Source of the DNA: Micromonospora sp. MP36
GTDB lineage: Bacteria; Actinomycetota; Actinomycetes; Mycobacteriales; Micromonosporaceae
Assembly: GCF_008119785.1 (NCBI RefSeq)
Contig: NZ_VSFA01000041.1
Location: 1 to 63,167 of the forward strand
Length of the DNA stretch: 63,167 bases
Direction of reading: 5' to 3'
Shown here in pieces: positions 25,947-35,340 of the stretch. The stretch's first letter is position 1, and each line of letters starts with the position of its first letter. A model generated the notes under the pieces. The model did not search any database, was not told where the DNA came from, and worked only from the letters and a program-made list of their open reading frames with translations. Made by a program: the position numbers and the translations under genes.

Positions 25947-26885
25947 TCACAGGTAGTCGGCCGGCCAGTGGAAGGCCCCGGGCGCCTCGGTGATCGCGGC
26001 CAGGTGGTCGGGCGCCGCGTGGATCGGCCGGACCATGCCGGTGGCGTCGGTCTCCGCCACCGGGTCGGTCAGGAGGCTCGGCAGCGCTGCCTCGATCGCC
26101 GGGTCGGCGGGCAGCCGGGCCGCACAGTGCCGTACACCGCGGTCGGCGGCGGTGCGAGCCACGGCGCTGAACAGGGCGCGTAGGGCGTCCGGCCGGTCCG
26201 GCCAGGTGGCGACCTCGAGCACCCGGACGTGTCCCGGATCCCACTGCGCGACCAGGTAGCCCGCTGTCCGGCCGTCGTGCCGGGCAACCAGCACCTGGGC
26301 GGGCGGGGCGTACCACACCGGGACCCGCAGCCCCCAGTCGGCGGCGTCCCGGACCGTGCTGAGCGGCCGGTGGGCGTTGAACGCCGCGTGCACCGGGGCG
26401 AGCTCCGCCCAGTCCACCTCGGATTCCGGCTGGACGGTCCAGCCCCGCGGCGGCGGGGTGGCTGCCGCCGGTCGACCGCTCGGGTAGTGGAGGGTGAACG
26501 GGCGGTAGCCGCTGGACAGGTAGACGCCGGGTGTGCCGGTGAACAGCAACGACCAGGCGCAGCCGTCCGCGGCCATCGCCGTGCCGGCCAGGTCGAGCAG
26601 GCGGCGGATGTGACCCCGGCCCCGCGCCCGGACCCGGGTGGCCACGTTGGCGACGCCGCCGACCAGGTCGACGCCGCCGGCGGCGTTACGTACCCGGCGG
26701 GGCAGGTAGTAGACGGCGGCGACGACCGCCCCGGCCTCCACCGCCACGAAGGTGCGCGGGAAGCGGCCGGGGTCGCGGGCGTAGAGCTCGGTCACGTGCG
26801 CGTCGGGGAACGCCTCGTGCCACGTGGCGTAGAGCGACGGTACGTCCGCCGGCGTGGCCGGCCGGTACTCGACCGGGGCGGTCAC
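25947..26885 (-). CDS. GNAT-family N-acetyltransferase, double-domain
   Basis: Acetyltransferase-like protein (312 aa). The N-terminal GNAT core (about 5-130) has VGGVANVATRVRARGRGHIRRLL, a form of the acetyl-CoA-binding R/Q-x-x-G-x-G/A loop. A degenerate second GNAT unit follows (about 150-290). Start ATG overlaps the FAH-family stop by 4 nt, so it belongs to the sugar-acid operon, an unusual place for a GNAT. It could acetylate an amino-sugar intermediate formed by the class III aminotransferase of the same locus, but this is speculation. Confidence 0.8.
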   Translation of the reverse strand: MTAPVEYRPATPADVPSLYATWHEAFPDAHVTELYARDPGRFPRTFVAVEAGAVVAAVYYLPRRVRNAAGGVDLVGGVANVATRVRARGRGHIRRLLDLAGTAMAADGCAWSLLFTGTPGVYLSSGYRPFTLHYPSGRPAAATPPPRGWTVQPESEVDWAELAPVHAAFNAHRPLSTVRDAADWGLRVPVWYAPPAQVLVARHDGRTAGYLVAQWDPGHVRVLEVATWPDRPDALRALFSAVARTAADRGVRHCAARLPADPAIEAALPSLLTDPVAETDATGMVRPIHAAPDHLAAITEAPGAFHWPADYL

Positions 26886-27721
26886 GCCGGCGCGAGCAGG
26901 TTGCGCTGCCGGCCGAGCCCGTCGATCTCCACCTCCATCACGTCGCCGGCCGCCAGGTAGGGGAACCGGCCGGACAGCGCCACGCCCTGCGGGGTGCCGG
27001 TGTTGAGGACGTCACCCGGGTCCAGCACGGTGAACTGGGACAGGTGCCAGATCAGGTACGCCACGTCGAAGATCATGTCGGCGGTGCGGGAGTCCTGCCG
27101 CGGCTCGCCATTGACCCACGAGCGCAGCCGGAGCGCCTGCGGGTCGCCCGCCTCGTCCGGCGTGACCAGCCACGGGCCGAGGGGGTTGAAGGTCTCGCAC
27201 GACTTGCCCTTGGACCACTGGCCGCCGGGGTCGGCGAACTGGTAGTCCCGTTCGGACACGTCGTTGGTGACCGCGTACCCCGCCACATGGGCGAGGGCCT
27301 CAGCGGGGGAGTCGAGGTAGCGGGCCCGCTTCCCGATCACCACGGCCAGCTCGACCTCCCAGTCGGTCTTCGTCGAACCGCGCGGGATCAGCACCTGGTC
27401 GTACGGGCCGACCACGGTGTTCGGCGACTTGTGGAACAGGATCGGCCGCTCGGGCGGGGCGACCCCGGACTCGGCGGCGTGCGCGCTGTAGTTCTGCCCG
27501 ATGCACAGCACCGCGCCGGGCCGGGCGATCGGGGCGCCGATCCGCTCTCCGGTCACGTCGAGTTCGGGCAGCGGCCCGGCGGCCCGGACCCGTTCGACGG
27601 GATCCGCGGCGAGGAACGCCGCGTCGATGTCGGCGGTGACTCCGCTCAGGTCGAAGTAGCTGGTGCCGTCGAACAGCACCGGCCGTTCGGCACCGACCGG
27701 GCCGATCCGCATGAACTTCAT
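26882..27721 (-). CDS. Fumarylacetoacetate hydrolase-family enzyme
   Basis: Mg-dependent C-C hydrolase (279 aa). The FAH core starts at IGQNYSAHAAESG. Metal ligands are in TDWEVELAVVIGKRARYL (Glu122, Glu124) and VTNDVSERDYQ (Asp154), and the catalytic region ends with LNTGTPQGVALSG. In L-fucose/L-rhamnose-type oxidative pathways such enzymes split 2,4-diketo-3-deoxy acids into pyruvate plus a hydroxy acid. The 2-hydroxyacid dehydrogenase, aldolase and dehydratase genes nearby support that role. ATG overlaps the GNAT gene downstream. Confidence 0.9.
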   Translation of the reverse strand: MKFMRIGPVGAERPVLFDGTSYFDLSGVTADIDAAFLAADPVERVRAAGPLPELDVTGERIGAPIARPGAVLCIGQNYSAHAAESGVAPPERPILFHKSPNTVVGPYDQVLIPRGSTKTDWEVELAVVIGKRARYLDSPAEALAHVAGYAVTNDVSERDYQFADPGGQWSKGKSCETFNPLGPWLVTPDEAGDPQALRLRSWVNGEPRQDSRTADMIFDVAYLIWHLSQFTVLDPGDVLNTGTPQGVALSGRFPYLAAGDVMEVEIDGLGRQRNLLAPA

Positions 27722-27792
27722 GGTGTCCTCTCCAGGGGTGGGTGGGGCCCGTCGGTGGGCCCCGAGTCGATTACGGACGAGGGTTGGCGGCG

Positions 27793-28869
27793 TCAGCCCG
27801 TCCGGGTGAGCAGCTCCGGGGTCACCGCGTGCGCGAGGGGCCGACCGGCCACGTACCGGGCGATCTCGTCGACGACGATCTCGCCCTGCCGCCGGCGGCC
27901 CTGCACGGTGCCGGCGGCCTGGTGCGGGGTGAGCAGCACGTTGGGCAGCGCCCGCAGCGGGTGGCCGGTGGGTAGCGGCTCCTCGTCGTAGACGTCCAGC
28001 GCGGCGTCGATCCGGCCGCCGGACAGCTCCGCGACCAGCGCCGCCTCGTCGACCAGCCAGGACCGGGCGGTGTTGACCAGCCCGGCGCCGTCGGGTAGCA
28101 GCGCCAGCTCGCGGGCGCCGAGCAGGTGCCGGGTTTCCGGCAGGGTCGGCGCGTGCAGCGCGACGATGCGGCTGCCGGCGAGCAGCTCGTCCAGGCTGAC
28201 CAGCCGGGCGCCGAGCGCGGCGGCGTCCGCGGCGGCGAGGGTCGGGTCGTACACGCTGACCTCCGCGCCCAGGGCGCGGACCAGCTCCAGGTACGCCCGC
28301 CCGGTGCGGGACGCGCCGACGACGCCGACCGGGCAGCCGAGGATCTCGTGCCGAGGTGGCGCCTGTTCCGCCTGGCGCCAGCTCGTGCCGGTGTGGAGCG
28401 CGTGGTCGAAGCGGGGCGTCTGGTGCAGCAGGGCCAGGGTGAACGCGAGGGCGACCTCGGCCACCGACCGGGCCATGCCCTGCCCCGCCTGGGTGACCGT
28501 GATGCCACGGGCGAACAGCTCGGGGGTCACGAACGGTTTGACCGAGGCGCCGGTGTGCGCGACCAGCCGGAGCGCCGGGGCGCGGTCCAGCAGGGCCGCG
28601 TCGAGGCGAGGGACACCCCAGGAGGTCACCAGCACCTCGGCCCGGGCCAGCAGCGGTGCCAGGCCGTCACGGGTGAGTGCCGCGTGATCGTCGATCAGCG
28701 TGGCGTCGGTGAGCGTGGTCAGCCGGTCGCCGATTCGGTCCGGAAAGAACTGGGCGCGCAGCGCGGCGGATACGGACACCACGGTGACCGGACGGTACCC
28801 GCCGGGGAGCGTGGTCATCGGCGGACCGGGTTCGCCGGCCCCGGGTGGCGGCTCACCGGAGCCAGTCAT
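27793..28869 (-). CDS. D-2-hydroxyacid dehydrogenase
   Basis: NAD-dependent 2-hydroxyacid dehydrogenase (358 aa) of the phosphoglycerate-dehydrogenase type. Substrate-binding halves flank a Rossmann domain with VGVVGASRTGRAYLELV (about 170). Catalytic Arg is in NTARSWLVDEAAL, Glu in DVYDEEPLP and His in LLTPHQAAGT. Start ATG at 28869 overlaps the aldolase stop by 17 nt; an internal ATG at 28818 is possible but lacks a clear ribosome-binding site. It may oxidise or reduce the hydroxy/keto acid released by the FAH-type hydrolase or the aldolase. Confidence 0.9.
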   Translation of the reverse strand: MTGSGEPPPGAGEPGPPMTTLPGGYRPVTVVSVSAALRAQFFPDRIGDRLTTLTDATLIDDHAALTRDGLAPLLARAEVLVTSWGVPRLDAALLDRAPALRLVAHTGASVKPFVTPELFARGITVTQAGQGMARSVAEVALAFTLALLHQTPRFDHALHTGTSWRQAEQAPPRHEILGCPVGVVGASRTGRAYLELVRALGAEVSVYDPTLAAADAAALGARLVSLDELLAGSRIVALHAPTLPETRHLLGARELALLPDGAGLVNTARSWLVDEAALVAELSGGRIDAALDVYDEEPLPTGHPLRALPNVLLTPHQAAGTVQGRRRQGEIVVDEIARYVAGRPLAHAVTPELLTRTG

Positions 28870-29860
28870 CGCGATGCTCCGCGACGAAGTCGTCGTCGGT
28901 CAGCCACGGGTAGGCGGTGGTCACCCGGGTCAGCTCCTCGGCCTGGCCGGGCGACAGCCCTTCGGCCGGGTCGAGGCACCACACCCCGTCGAGCAGCCCC
29001 TGCCGGCGCAGCACCTCGTGCACCCCGGCGATGCAGCCGTGAAACCCGTTCGCGGCGTCGAACACCGCGGCGTTCGCGTCCGTGACCGCCTCTGCCCGGT
29101 CGGTCAGCTCCGCCAGCGCCGCCGGATCGCCGGCCCGGGCCGCCCGGGCCCGGTCGAACAGCGCCACCGCCGCGCGGGTCCACACCGCCCACTGGCCGAG
29201 CAGCCCGCCGACGAAGCGGCGGCCGGTGAACTCGCCGAGCAGGTCGCCGAGGATGTGGTCGTCGTTGCCGGTGTACAGCGCCACCTCGGCGGCCCGGTCG
29301 GCGGCGGCGATGCCGCGCACCGCCTCGAGAGTGCGGTACCGGTCGAACGGGGCGAGCTTCACCGCGACCACCGATGGCAGGTCGGCGAACGCCCGCCAGA
29401 ACGCGGTCGACAGGCGTGGGCCTCCGATGGCCGGCTGGAGGTAGAAGCCGATCACCGGCAGCACCTCGCCGACCGCCCGCGCCCGGTCCAGCAGGTACGC
29501 CTCGTCGGCGCCGGGCACGACGGGGGACAGCAGCACGGCGTGGTAGCCCAGCGAGGCGGCCAGTTCGGCCTCGGCGACGGCCTGGGCGGTGTCGCCGCAG
29601 GCCCCGGCGACCTTCACCACCGGTCGGCGGGCCTCGGCGTCGACGGTCTCCGCAGCCAGGGCGAGCACCGGCCGCAGCAGGCCCGCCTCGCGGATGGCGA
29701 ACTGGGTGGTGTGCACGCCGACGGCGAGCCCGCCGGCCCCGGCGGCCAGGTAGTAGCGGGTCAGCGCCCGCTGCCGCCGCTCGTCGAGGCGCCGGTCGGC
29801 GGACAGCGCGAGCGGGTGCGCGGGGATGACGGTCCCGTCGCGTAGCAGGTCCAGGGACAT
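28853..29860 (-). CDS. Dihydrodipicolinate synthase-family aldolase/lyase
   Basis: Class I TIM-barrel aldolase-like enzyme (335 aa). Schiff-base Lys168 is in VVAVKLAPFD and the partner Tyr140 in GFYLQPAIGG; the N-terminal GT motif appears as GAGGLAVGVHTT. The family forms or cleaves C-C bonds next to pyruvate, e.g. 2-keto-3-deoxy acids. GGGAGGT lies 7 nt before ATG. It starts 1 nt beyond the epimerase stop and overlaps the next gene. True lysine-pathway DapA is unlikely: the protein is longer, diverged and inside a sugar locus. Confidence 0.9.
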   Translation of the reverse strand: MSLDLLRDGTVIPAHPLALSADRRLDERRQRALTRYYLAAGAGGLAVGVHTTQFAIREAGLLRPVLALAAETVDAEARRPVVKVAGACGDTAQAVAEAELAASLGYHAVLLSPVVPGADEAYLLDRARAVGEVLPVIGFYLQPAIGGPRLSTAFWRAFADLPSVVAVKLAPFDRYRTLEAVRGIAAADRAAEVALYTGNDDHILGDLLGEFTGRRFVGGLLGQWAVWTRAAVALFDRARAARAGDPAALAELTDRAEAVTDANAAVFDAANGFHGCIAGVHEVLRRQGLLDGVWCLDPAEGLSPGQAEELTRVTTAYPWLTDDDFVAEHRDDWLR

Positions 29861-29861
29861 C

Positions 29862-30893
29862 TCAGAACCTCCCGTCGCGGACGGCGAACCTGGTGGGCTT
29901 GCCGGCGGTGGGCAGGCCGGCGGCCAGCCAGTCGGCCTGCCAGTCGATCAGCGTGCCCAGTGGCACGTCCGGGTAGCCGAACAGCGCGTGGCAGCGGGTC
30001 GCGTCGTTGAGCAGTGCCGTCGGCGCCTCGGTGCCGGCGTACGTGACGGGCTTGCCGAGGCGTTCGCCGATCCGGGCGGCGATCCGGCGCACCGGGGCGG
30101 TCTCCGGGCCGGTCAGGTTCAGGGTGAACACGCCGGCGCAGGCGTGCCCCAGCGAGCGCAGCGCCACCTCGTTGGCGTATCCCTGCCAGACCACGTTGAC
30201 GTGGCCGGTGGTGACGTCGACCGGCTCGCCGGCCAGCACCGCCTGACCGATGTCGGCGAGCACCCCGTAGCGCAGGTCGACCGCGTAGTTGAGCCGGAGC
30301 ACCGCGACCGGGGTGCCTCGGGTGGCGGCGGCGTGCGCGAAGACCTGTTCCCGGCCGAGGCAGCTCATCGCGTAGTCGCCGACCGGGCCGGGCGGGTCGG
30401 TCTCCACGCAGCCGCCGGAGGCCACCGGCACCATCGGGTACACGTTGCCGGTGGAGAACACGGCGGTCCGAGCGGCCGGGTAGCGGCGGGCCACCGCGGC
30501 GGGCAGCACCGCGTTGACCATCCAGGCCAGGTACGGGGCGCTGGAGGTGCCGAACTTCGCGCCCACCATGAACACCACGTCGGCGGCGTCGGGCAGCCCG
30601 GCCAGGTCGCCGTCGCCGAGCAGGTCGAACGGCACCGGTTCCACCCCGTCGGCGGCCAGCGCGTCGGCCGCCGACCGGTCCGACCAGCGCGACACGGCGT
30701 ACACCCGGTCACCGGAGCGGCCGGCGGCGTCGAGCCCCCGGCGGGCCAGCCGGCACAGCGACGGGCCCATCTTGCCTCCGGCGCCGAGTACCACCAGGTC
30801 GCCGGAGCCGTCGGCCAGGTCGCCGACGAGCGCCGCGGACGGCCGGGCGAGGCGATCCGCCAACTCGGACTCACTGTTGAACACTGAACTCAT
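29862..30893 (-). CDS. NAD-dependent epimerase/dehydratase-like protein (extended SDR)
   Basis: Extended short-chain dehydrogenase fold (343 aa). Nucleotide-binding loop LVVLGAGGKMGPSL (about 33-47), STGNVYPM with the SDR Ser, and DYAMSCLGREQVF with the Tyr. The Lys normally four residues after Tyr is Cys, so catalysis is atypical or the protein acts by another residue. ATG at 30893 overlaps the permease stop (ATGA), chosen over in-frame upstream sequence that lies inside the permease gene. Likely modifies a sugar or sugar acid imported by the neighbouring transporter. Confidence 0.85.
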   Translation of the reverse strand: MSSVFNSESELADRLARPSAALVGDLADGSGDLVVLGAGGKMGPSLCRLARRGLDAAGRSGDRVYAVSRWSDRSAADALAADGVEPVPFDLLGDGDLAGLPDAADVVFMVGAKFGTSSAPYLAWMVNAVLPAAVARRYPAARTAVFSTGNVYPMVPVASGGCVETDPPGPVGDYAMSCLGREQVFAHAAATRGTPVAVLRLNYAVDLRYGVLADIGQAVLAGEPVDVTTGHVNVVWQGYANEVALRSLGHACAGVFTLNLTGPETAPVRRIAARIGERLGKPVTYAGTEAPTALLNDATRCHALFGYPDVPLGTLIDWQADWLAAGLPTAGKPTRFAVRDGRF

Positions 30894-31783
30894 CCCTTGA
30901 TTCCGGACATGGTGACGCCCTCGGTGAAGTACCGCTGGCCCACGAGATAGGCGGCGAAGATCGGCACGAACGCGACGACCGAGCCGGCGAGCATGACGTT
31001 GAGCGGCACCTGCTCCTTCTGTAGGGAGGCGATGCCGACGGTGAGGGTGCGCATGTCCCCGCTCTGCCCGATGATCAGCGGCCAGAGCAGGTCGTTCCAG
31101 TGCCACAGGAAGACGAACACGCCGAGGGTGGCCAGGATCGGCTTGCATAGCGGCAGCACGATCCGCACGAACATCCGCCACTCCGACGCGCCGTCGATCT
31201 TCGCCGCCTCGAACAGTTCGTCGGGCAGGCCCTGGATGAACTGCCGCATCAGGAATACGGCCTGCGCGTTGGCGAGCGTCGGCAGGATCAGCCCCCAGTA
31301 CGTGTCGACCCCGCCAACCTTCGCGATGAGGATGAAGGTCGGGATGAGGGTGACGTGGTACGGCACCATCACCATGGCCAGGAACGACCAGAACATCGCC
31401 TCCCGGCCGGGGAAGCGCTTCTTCGCGAACGCGTACCCGGCCATCGCGGCGAGCAGCAGCACCGCGACGACGCTGACCACCGAGTAGATGGTGGTGTTCA
31501 GCAGCCAGCGCAGGATGTCCCGCGAGTCGAGCACCGTCGCGTACGCGTCGAACTTGATCGGCCAGGGCAGCAGGCTGCCGGGGAACTCGACGGCGGCGGT
31601 GGGCTTCAGGCTCAGCACCACCATCGCGTAGAACGGGAACAGCGTGACCACGCTGGCCACGGCGAGCAGCACGTACCGCAGCACGGTGCCGGCCGGCCCG
31701 GGCTGCAACGCCCGGTACGAGCGCCGCCGGCGGGCCGGGGGTGCCGTGGTGGTGGGTGCGGGGGTGGTGGTCGTGGCGGTCAC
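30890..31783 (-). CDS. Carbohydrate ABC transporter permease (MalG-like)
   Basis: Second membrane subunit (297 aa) of a CUT1-type sugar importer: six transmembrane segments and the C-terminal EAA loop (ELFEAAKIDGASEWRMFVRI) that docks the ATPase. Start GTG at 31783 overlaps the stop of the other permease (GTGA). An Ala/Thr/Pro-rich N-terminal tail of about 25 residues precedes the first helix. No ATPase gene occurs in the window; CUT1 systems in actinomycetes often share one MsiK-type ATPase encoded elsewhere. Confidence 0.93.
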   Translation of the reverse strand: MTATTTTPAPTTTAPPARRRRSYRALQPGPAGTVLRYVLLAVASVVTLFPFYAMVVLSLKPTAAVEFPGSLLPWPIKFDAYATVLDSRDILRWLLNTTIYSVVSVVAVLLLAAMAGYAFAKKRFPGREAMFWSFLAMVMVPYHVTLIPTFILIAKVGGVDTYWGLILPTLANAQAVFLMRQFIQGLPDELFEAAKIDGASEWRMFVRIVLPLCKPILATLGVFVFLWHWNDLLWPLIIGQSGDMRTLTVGIASLQKEQVPLNVMLAGSVVAFVPIFAAYLVGQRYFTEGVTMSGIKG

Positions 31784-32682
31784 TTGTCCCTCCCGAGGGC
31801 CAGCCGCTGGATCAGCGCGACGACCAGGGTCATCGCGAACAGGGCCACCCCGATCGCGCTGGCGTAGCCGAGATCGAAGTACTTGAAGCCCTGGTCGTAC
31901 AGGGCCATGACGAGGGTGTAGCTGGCGCGGGCCGGACCGCCGCCGGTCATCGCGTACACCAGGTCGAAGACCTGGAACGAGGCGGTCGTCTCGATTACCA
32001 GCAGGAAGAACAGCACCGGCTTGAGCTGGGGCAGCACGATCCAGCGGAACCGCGGCCATGGGCCGGCGCCGTCGGTGAGCGCGGCCTCCTCCTGCTCCCG
32101 CGGCAGGTCCTGCAGGCGGGCCAGCACGATCAGCATGCCGTACCCGAAGTGCGACCACACGCCGACCAGGGCGAGCGCCGGCAGCACCAGGGTGCTGGAG
32201 GCCAGCCAGGAGTCGGCGGGCAGGCCGACCCAGCTGAGGATCCGCGACCACGGGCCGCCGGAGGAGAACACCCAGGAGAAGATCGTGGCGACCAGCACCA
32301 GGCTGGTGACCACCGGCAGGAAGAACACCGACCGGAAGAAGCCGACGCCGCGGAAGGCGCGCCGGACCAGCAGCGCCAGCCCGACCGAGGCGGCCACGGT
32401 CAGCGGCACGTACAGCAGGGTGTAGACGACGGTGATCCGCAGCGACTGCCAGAACACCGGGTCGTCGGCCAGCCGCCGGGCGTTCTCCAGCCCGGTCCAC
32501 TCGGCGTCGCCGCCGATCGTGTAGTCCATGAACCCGAGCAACAGCCCGGCGATCGCCGGGCCGAAGCGGAACGCCAGGAAGAGCAGGAACGCGGGGAGGA
32601 CGAAGAGCAGACCCCATCGTGCCTCGCGCCGGGCGATCACCCGCCGGACCCCCGGGGCCGGCAGCTGAGCAGGTACGGCCAT
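31780..32682 (-). CDS. Carbohydrate ABC transporter permease (MalF-like)
   Basis: First membrane subunit (300 aa) of the CUT1 sugar importer. N-terminal FVLPAFLLFLAFRFGPAIAG helix, six helices overall, and an EAA loop (EQEEAALTDGAGPWPRFRWI). It overlaps the MalG-like gene by GTGA and lies 94 nt after the binding-protein gene. Substrate is presumably the oligosaccharide or sugar acid released by the beta-helix enzymes of the same locus. Confidence 0.93.
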   Translation of the reverse strand: MAVPAQLPAPGVRRVIARREARWGLLFVLPAFLLFLAFRFGPAIAGLLLGFMDYTIGGDAEWTGLENARRLADDPVFWQSLRITVVYTLLYVPLTVAASVGLALLVRRAFRGVGFFRSVFFLPVVTSLVLVATIFSWVFSSGGPWSRILSWVGLPADSWLASSTLVLPALALVGVWSHFGYGMLIVLARLQDLPREQEEAALTDGAGPWPRFRWIVLPQLKPVLFFLLVIETTASFQVFDLVYAMTGGGPARASYTLVMALYDQGFKYFDLGYASAIGVALFAMTLVVALIQRLALGRDK

Positions 32683-32776
32683 CTCGCCATCCTCTTCGCA
32701 GATTCGACATCGGCCGATGCGGCCGGTGTGGTGGTGCCCGGCCCGCCGCCGCGGTGCGGCGGCGGGCCGGTAGGGG

Positions 32777-34015
32777 TCAGAGCAGCGCCTGGGCGGCCTT
32801 GGCCGCGTCGGCGAGCGCCTGCTCGGGGGTCTTCTTGCCGATCAGCGCGGCCTGGATCTCGGGGGCGAGCACGCCCATCACCTCGCGGCTCTTCTCGTTG
32901 AGTGCGCCGACGGTGGTGCTGCTGAGGGTCTTCTCCATTTCGGTGTTCACCGGGTCCTGTGGGTACAGCGACCCGGCGGACGTCTTGGCCGAGAAGTAGC
33001 CGCCCGCGGTGTCGTACGCGGAGGCGACCGCCGGGGCGGTGACGAAGGAGACCCACTCGCCGGCGGCCTTCTTGGCCTTGCTGCCCTTGAGGATGGAGAG
33101 GCTGCCCACGGTGCCGTAGCCGACGCTCCTGGCGTCGCTCAACGGCGGGAAGATCTTGATGTTCTCCTTGCCCCAGAACTTCTCGACGTCGGCCGGGACG
33201 TGCTGCCAGGTGCAGGCGACCTTGTTCTTGGCGACGTTGGTCTGCTCGAACGCGGGGATGCTGGTGATCAGGTCCTTCTCGACGTAACCGCCGTCGACGA
33301 GCTGCTTGAGGAAGGTCAGCGCCTTGACGCCCGCGGGGCCGTTGAACGTCACGGACTTGCCGTCGGCGCTGAACACGTCCCCGCCGGCCTGCCACAGCAG
33401 CGGGTAGAAGGACTGGTTCAGCGTGGCGTTCGGGTCGGCGTAGTAGTTGGTGACGTCGAAGCCCTTGGCCTTGAACCTCGGTGCGAGGGCCAGCAGGTCC
33501 GCCCACGTCTTCGGGTACTCGGTGACCCCGGTGGCGGTGAACACCTTCGCGTTGCACATCAGCGGGTTGCTGCTGGTCAGGATCGGCGCGCCGAGCATCT
33601 TGCCGTCGAGGGTGACGGCGGCCCGGACGTTCTCCCGGTAGTCGGCCTTCGCGTCGGCGGGCAGGTAGTCGTCCACCGGTTCGATCATCTTGTTGAACTT
33701 GCCGAGCTGGTCCGGGATCAGGTAGACGACGTCGGGGCCCTTGCCGCCGGCGATCGCGGTGGTCAGCGACTCCTCCCGCTTGGCCCACGGGAAGATCTCG
33801 ACCTTGACGTCGATGTCGGGGTGGTCGGCCTTAAACGCGGCGACCTGCTTGTCCCAGAATCCCCGGTGGGTGGCCTCGTCGGGGATCACCGGGTAGATCC
33901 ACATGGTGATGCTCTGTTTGCCGCCGCCGCCGGCGTCGGAGCCGCCGCCGCAGGCGGTGAGCAGCCCGGCCACCAGCGCGGCGACCGCGACCGGTGCGAA
34001 CCTGCGAAGTCGCAT
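32777..34015 (-). CDS. Extracellular sugar-binding lipoprotein (SBP family 1)
   Basis: Receptor (412 aa) for the CUT1 importer. Lipoprotein signal with lipobox LLTACG (Cys at about 22) and a Gly/Ser-rich tether. The family-1 fold has FPWAKREESLTTAIAGGKGPDVVYL near the N-lobe hinge and PLLWQAGGDVFSADGKSVTFNGPAG later. Length is normal (about 410-430). Located between the dehydrogenase and permease genes, with 94 nt before the permease start. Ligand not predictable by reading. Confidence 0.93.
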   Translation of the reverse strand: MRLRRFAPVAVAALVAGLLTACGGGSDAGGGGKQSITMWIYPVIPDEATHRGFWDKQVAAFKADHPDIDVKVEIFPWAKREESLTTAIAGGKGPDVVYLIPDQLGKFNKMIEPVDDYLPADAKADYRENVRAAVTLDGKMLGAPILTSSNPLMCNAKVFTATGVTEYPKTWADLLALAPRFKAKGFDVTNYYADPNATLNQSFYPLLWQAGGDVFSADGKSVTFNGPAGVKALTFLKQLVDGGYVEKDLITSIPAFEQTNVAKNKVACTWQHVPADVEKFWGKENIKIFPPLSDARSVGYGTVGSLSILKGSKAKKAAGEWVSFVTAPAVASAYDTAGGYFSAKTSAGSLYPQDPVNTEMEKTLSSTTVGALNEKSREVMGVLAPEIQAALIGKKTPEQALADAAKAAQALL

Positions 34016-34039
34016 CTATCCGTTCCTCTCTGGGTGGGT

Positions 34040-35302
34040 TCAGTGCGCGGGCACGGTCACGACCGTGCCGGTGTGCCGGGCCGTCTCGGCGGCGAAGACC
34101 GCGAGGTGGCTGGCGAGGGTCTCGTCCAGCCCGGACCGGATGTGGTGGCCGTCGCCGGTGGCGACGGCGCGGACGAAGGCGTCCATCAGCCCGGTGTCGC
34201 CGCCGCCGTGGTCGTCGGCGGCGGTGGACCCGCCGACCGCGCCGGCGTCGAGGACCTCGATCCGGTCGGTGCGGAAGTCGTGCACCCGGACCCGCTCGCC
34301 GTCGCCGGAGAGGAAGCCGTGGGTGCCGAACAGTTGGGTCTGCCGGTGGGTCTGTTCGGTGAAGGCGGCCATGGTGAAGGTGGCGGTGACCCCGCCGGTC
34401 AGCTCCATCGCCACGACCTGGTGGTCGACGACGTCGTTGTCGCCGGAGTACACGCACCGCCCGTACGGGCCGGTGCGCAGCGCCTCGACCAGCGCGGCCT
34501 CGTCGGTGCCGTCGGTGACCACGCTGACCGGCCAGATCGGCCCGCGCTCGCGCAGCACCGGCAGGTACAGCTTCGGCGCCGAGTACGGGCAGTCCGGCTC
34601 GACCGCGCAGTCCAGGCAGCGCGCGGCAGCGCCGGCCGGAGCCTGGTCGGGCCGGAAGTGGCGTAGCCCGCCGAAGCTGGCGACCCGCTCGATGCGCCGG
34701 CCGGTGACGTAGCTGAGCCAGTCCAGGTCGTGGCTGGACTTGGCCAGCAGCATCGGGGTGGCCAGGTCCTCCCGCCGCCACGGGCCCCGCACGTAGGAGT
34801 GGGCGTAGTGCCACCAGCCGACGGGTTCGAGGTGCTGGGCGGTGACGATCTCGCCCAGCACCCCGCTGTCCACCACCCGCTTCACCACGTCGGTGTACGG
34901 GGTGTAGCGCAGCACGTGGCAGACGGCGAACAGCACGCCGGTGGCGCGGACCGCCTCGACGATCTCGCGGCACTGGTCCGCGGTCGGCGCGAGCGGCTTC
35001 TCCACCAGCAGGTGCCGGCCGGCCTTGGCGAACGCGACGGCGGGCTCCACGTGCATCCGGTCCTGGGTGGCCACGACGACCGCGTCCGCCGGCGGGTCCG
35101 CCGTGAGCAGGTCCCGCCAGTCGACGAACTCCGCCGCGCCCGGGTGGGCGGCGGTGATCAACCCTCGTTGGTGGGGCCGCGGGTCGGCGACCGCGACCAG
35201 CCGCGCCCGCCCCGGGTTGGCGGCCATCCACCGGGCGTACGTCTGACCCCGGTTGCCCGCGCCCACCAGCGCCACCCGCACCGGCCGGTCCTGCTGTTCC
35301 AC
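34040..35302 (-). CDS. Gfo/Idh/MocA-family oxidoreductase with cysteine cluster
   Basis: NAD(P)-dependent sugar dehydrogenase-like enzyme (420 aa). Rossmann motif VALVGAGNRGQTYARWM near residue 8, catalytic EKPLAPT motif, and the alpha/beta C-terminal domain. An insert near 218-232, ARCLDCAVEPDCPY, has three closely spaced Cys that may bind a metal or Fe-S; this is seen in a subset of the family. GTG at 35302 is preceded by GAGGAG. It probably oxidises the imported sugar as the first step of the pathway encoded around it. Confidence 0.9.
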   Translation of the reverse strand: MEQQDRPVRVALVGAGNRGQTYARWMAANPGRARLVAVADPRPHQRGLITAAHPGAAEFVDWRDLLTADPPADAVVVATQDRMHVEPAVAFAKAGRHLLVEKPLAPTADQCREIVEAVRATGVLFAVCHVLRYTPYTDVVKRVVDSGVLGEIVTAQHLEPVGWWHYAHSYVRGPWRREDLATPMLLAKSSHDLDWLSYVTGRRIERVASFGGLRHFRPDQAPAGAAARCLDCAVEPDCPYSAPKLYLPVLRERGPIWPVSVVTDGTDEAALVEALRTGPYGRCVYSGDNDVVDHQVVAMELTGGVTATFTMAAFTEQTHRQTQLFGTHGFLSGDGERVRVHDFRTDRIEVLDAGAVGGSTAADDHGGGDTGLMDAFVRAVATGDGHHIRSGLDETLASHLAVFAAETARHTGTVVTVPAH

Positions 35303-35340
35303 CTGCTCCTCGCTTCCTCTCGTTGTTCGCCGTCGGGCGG

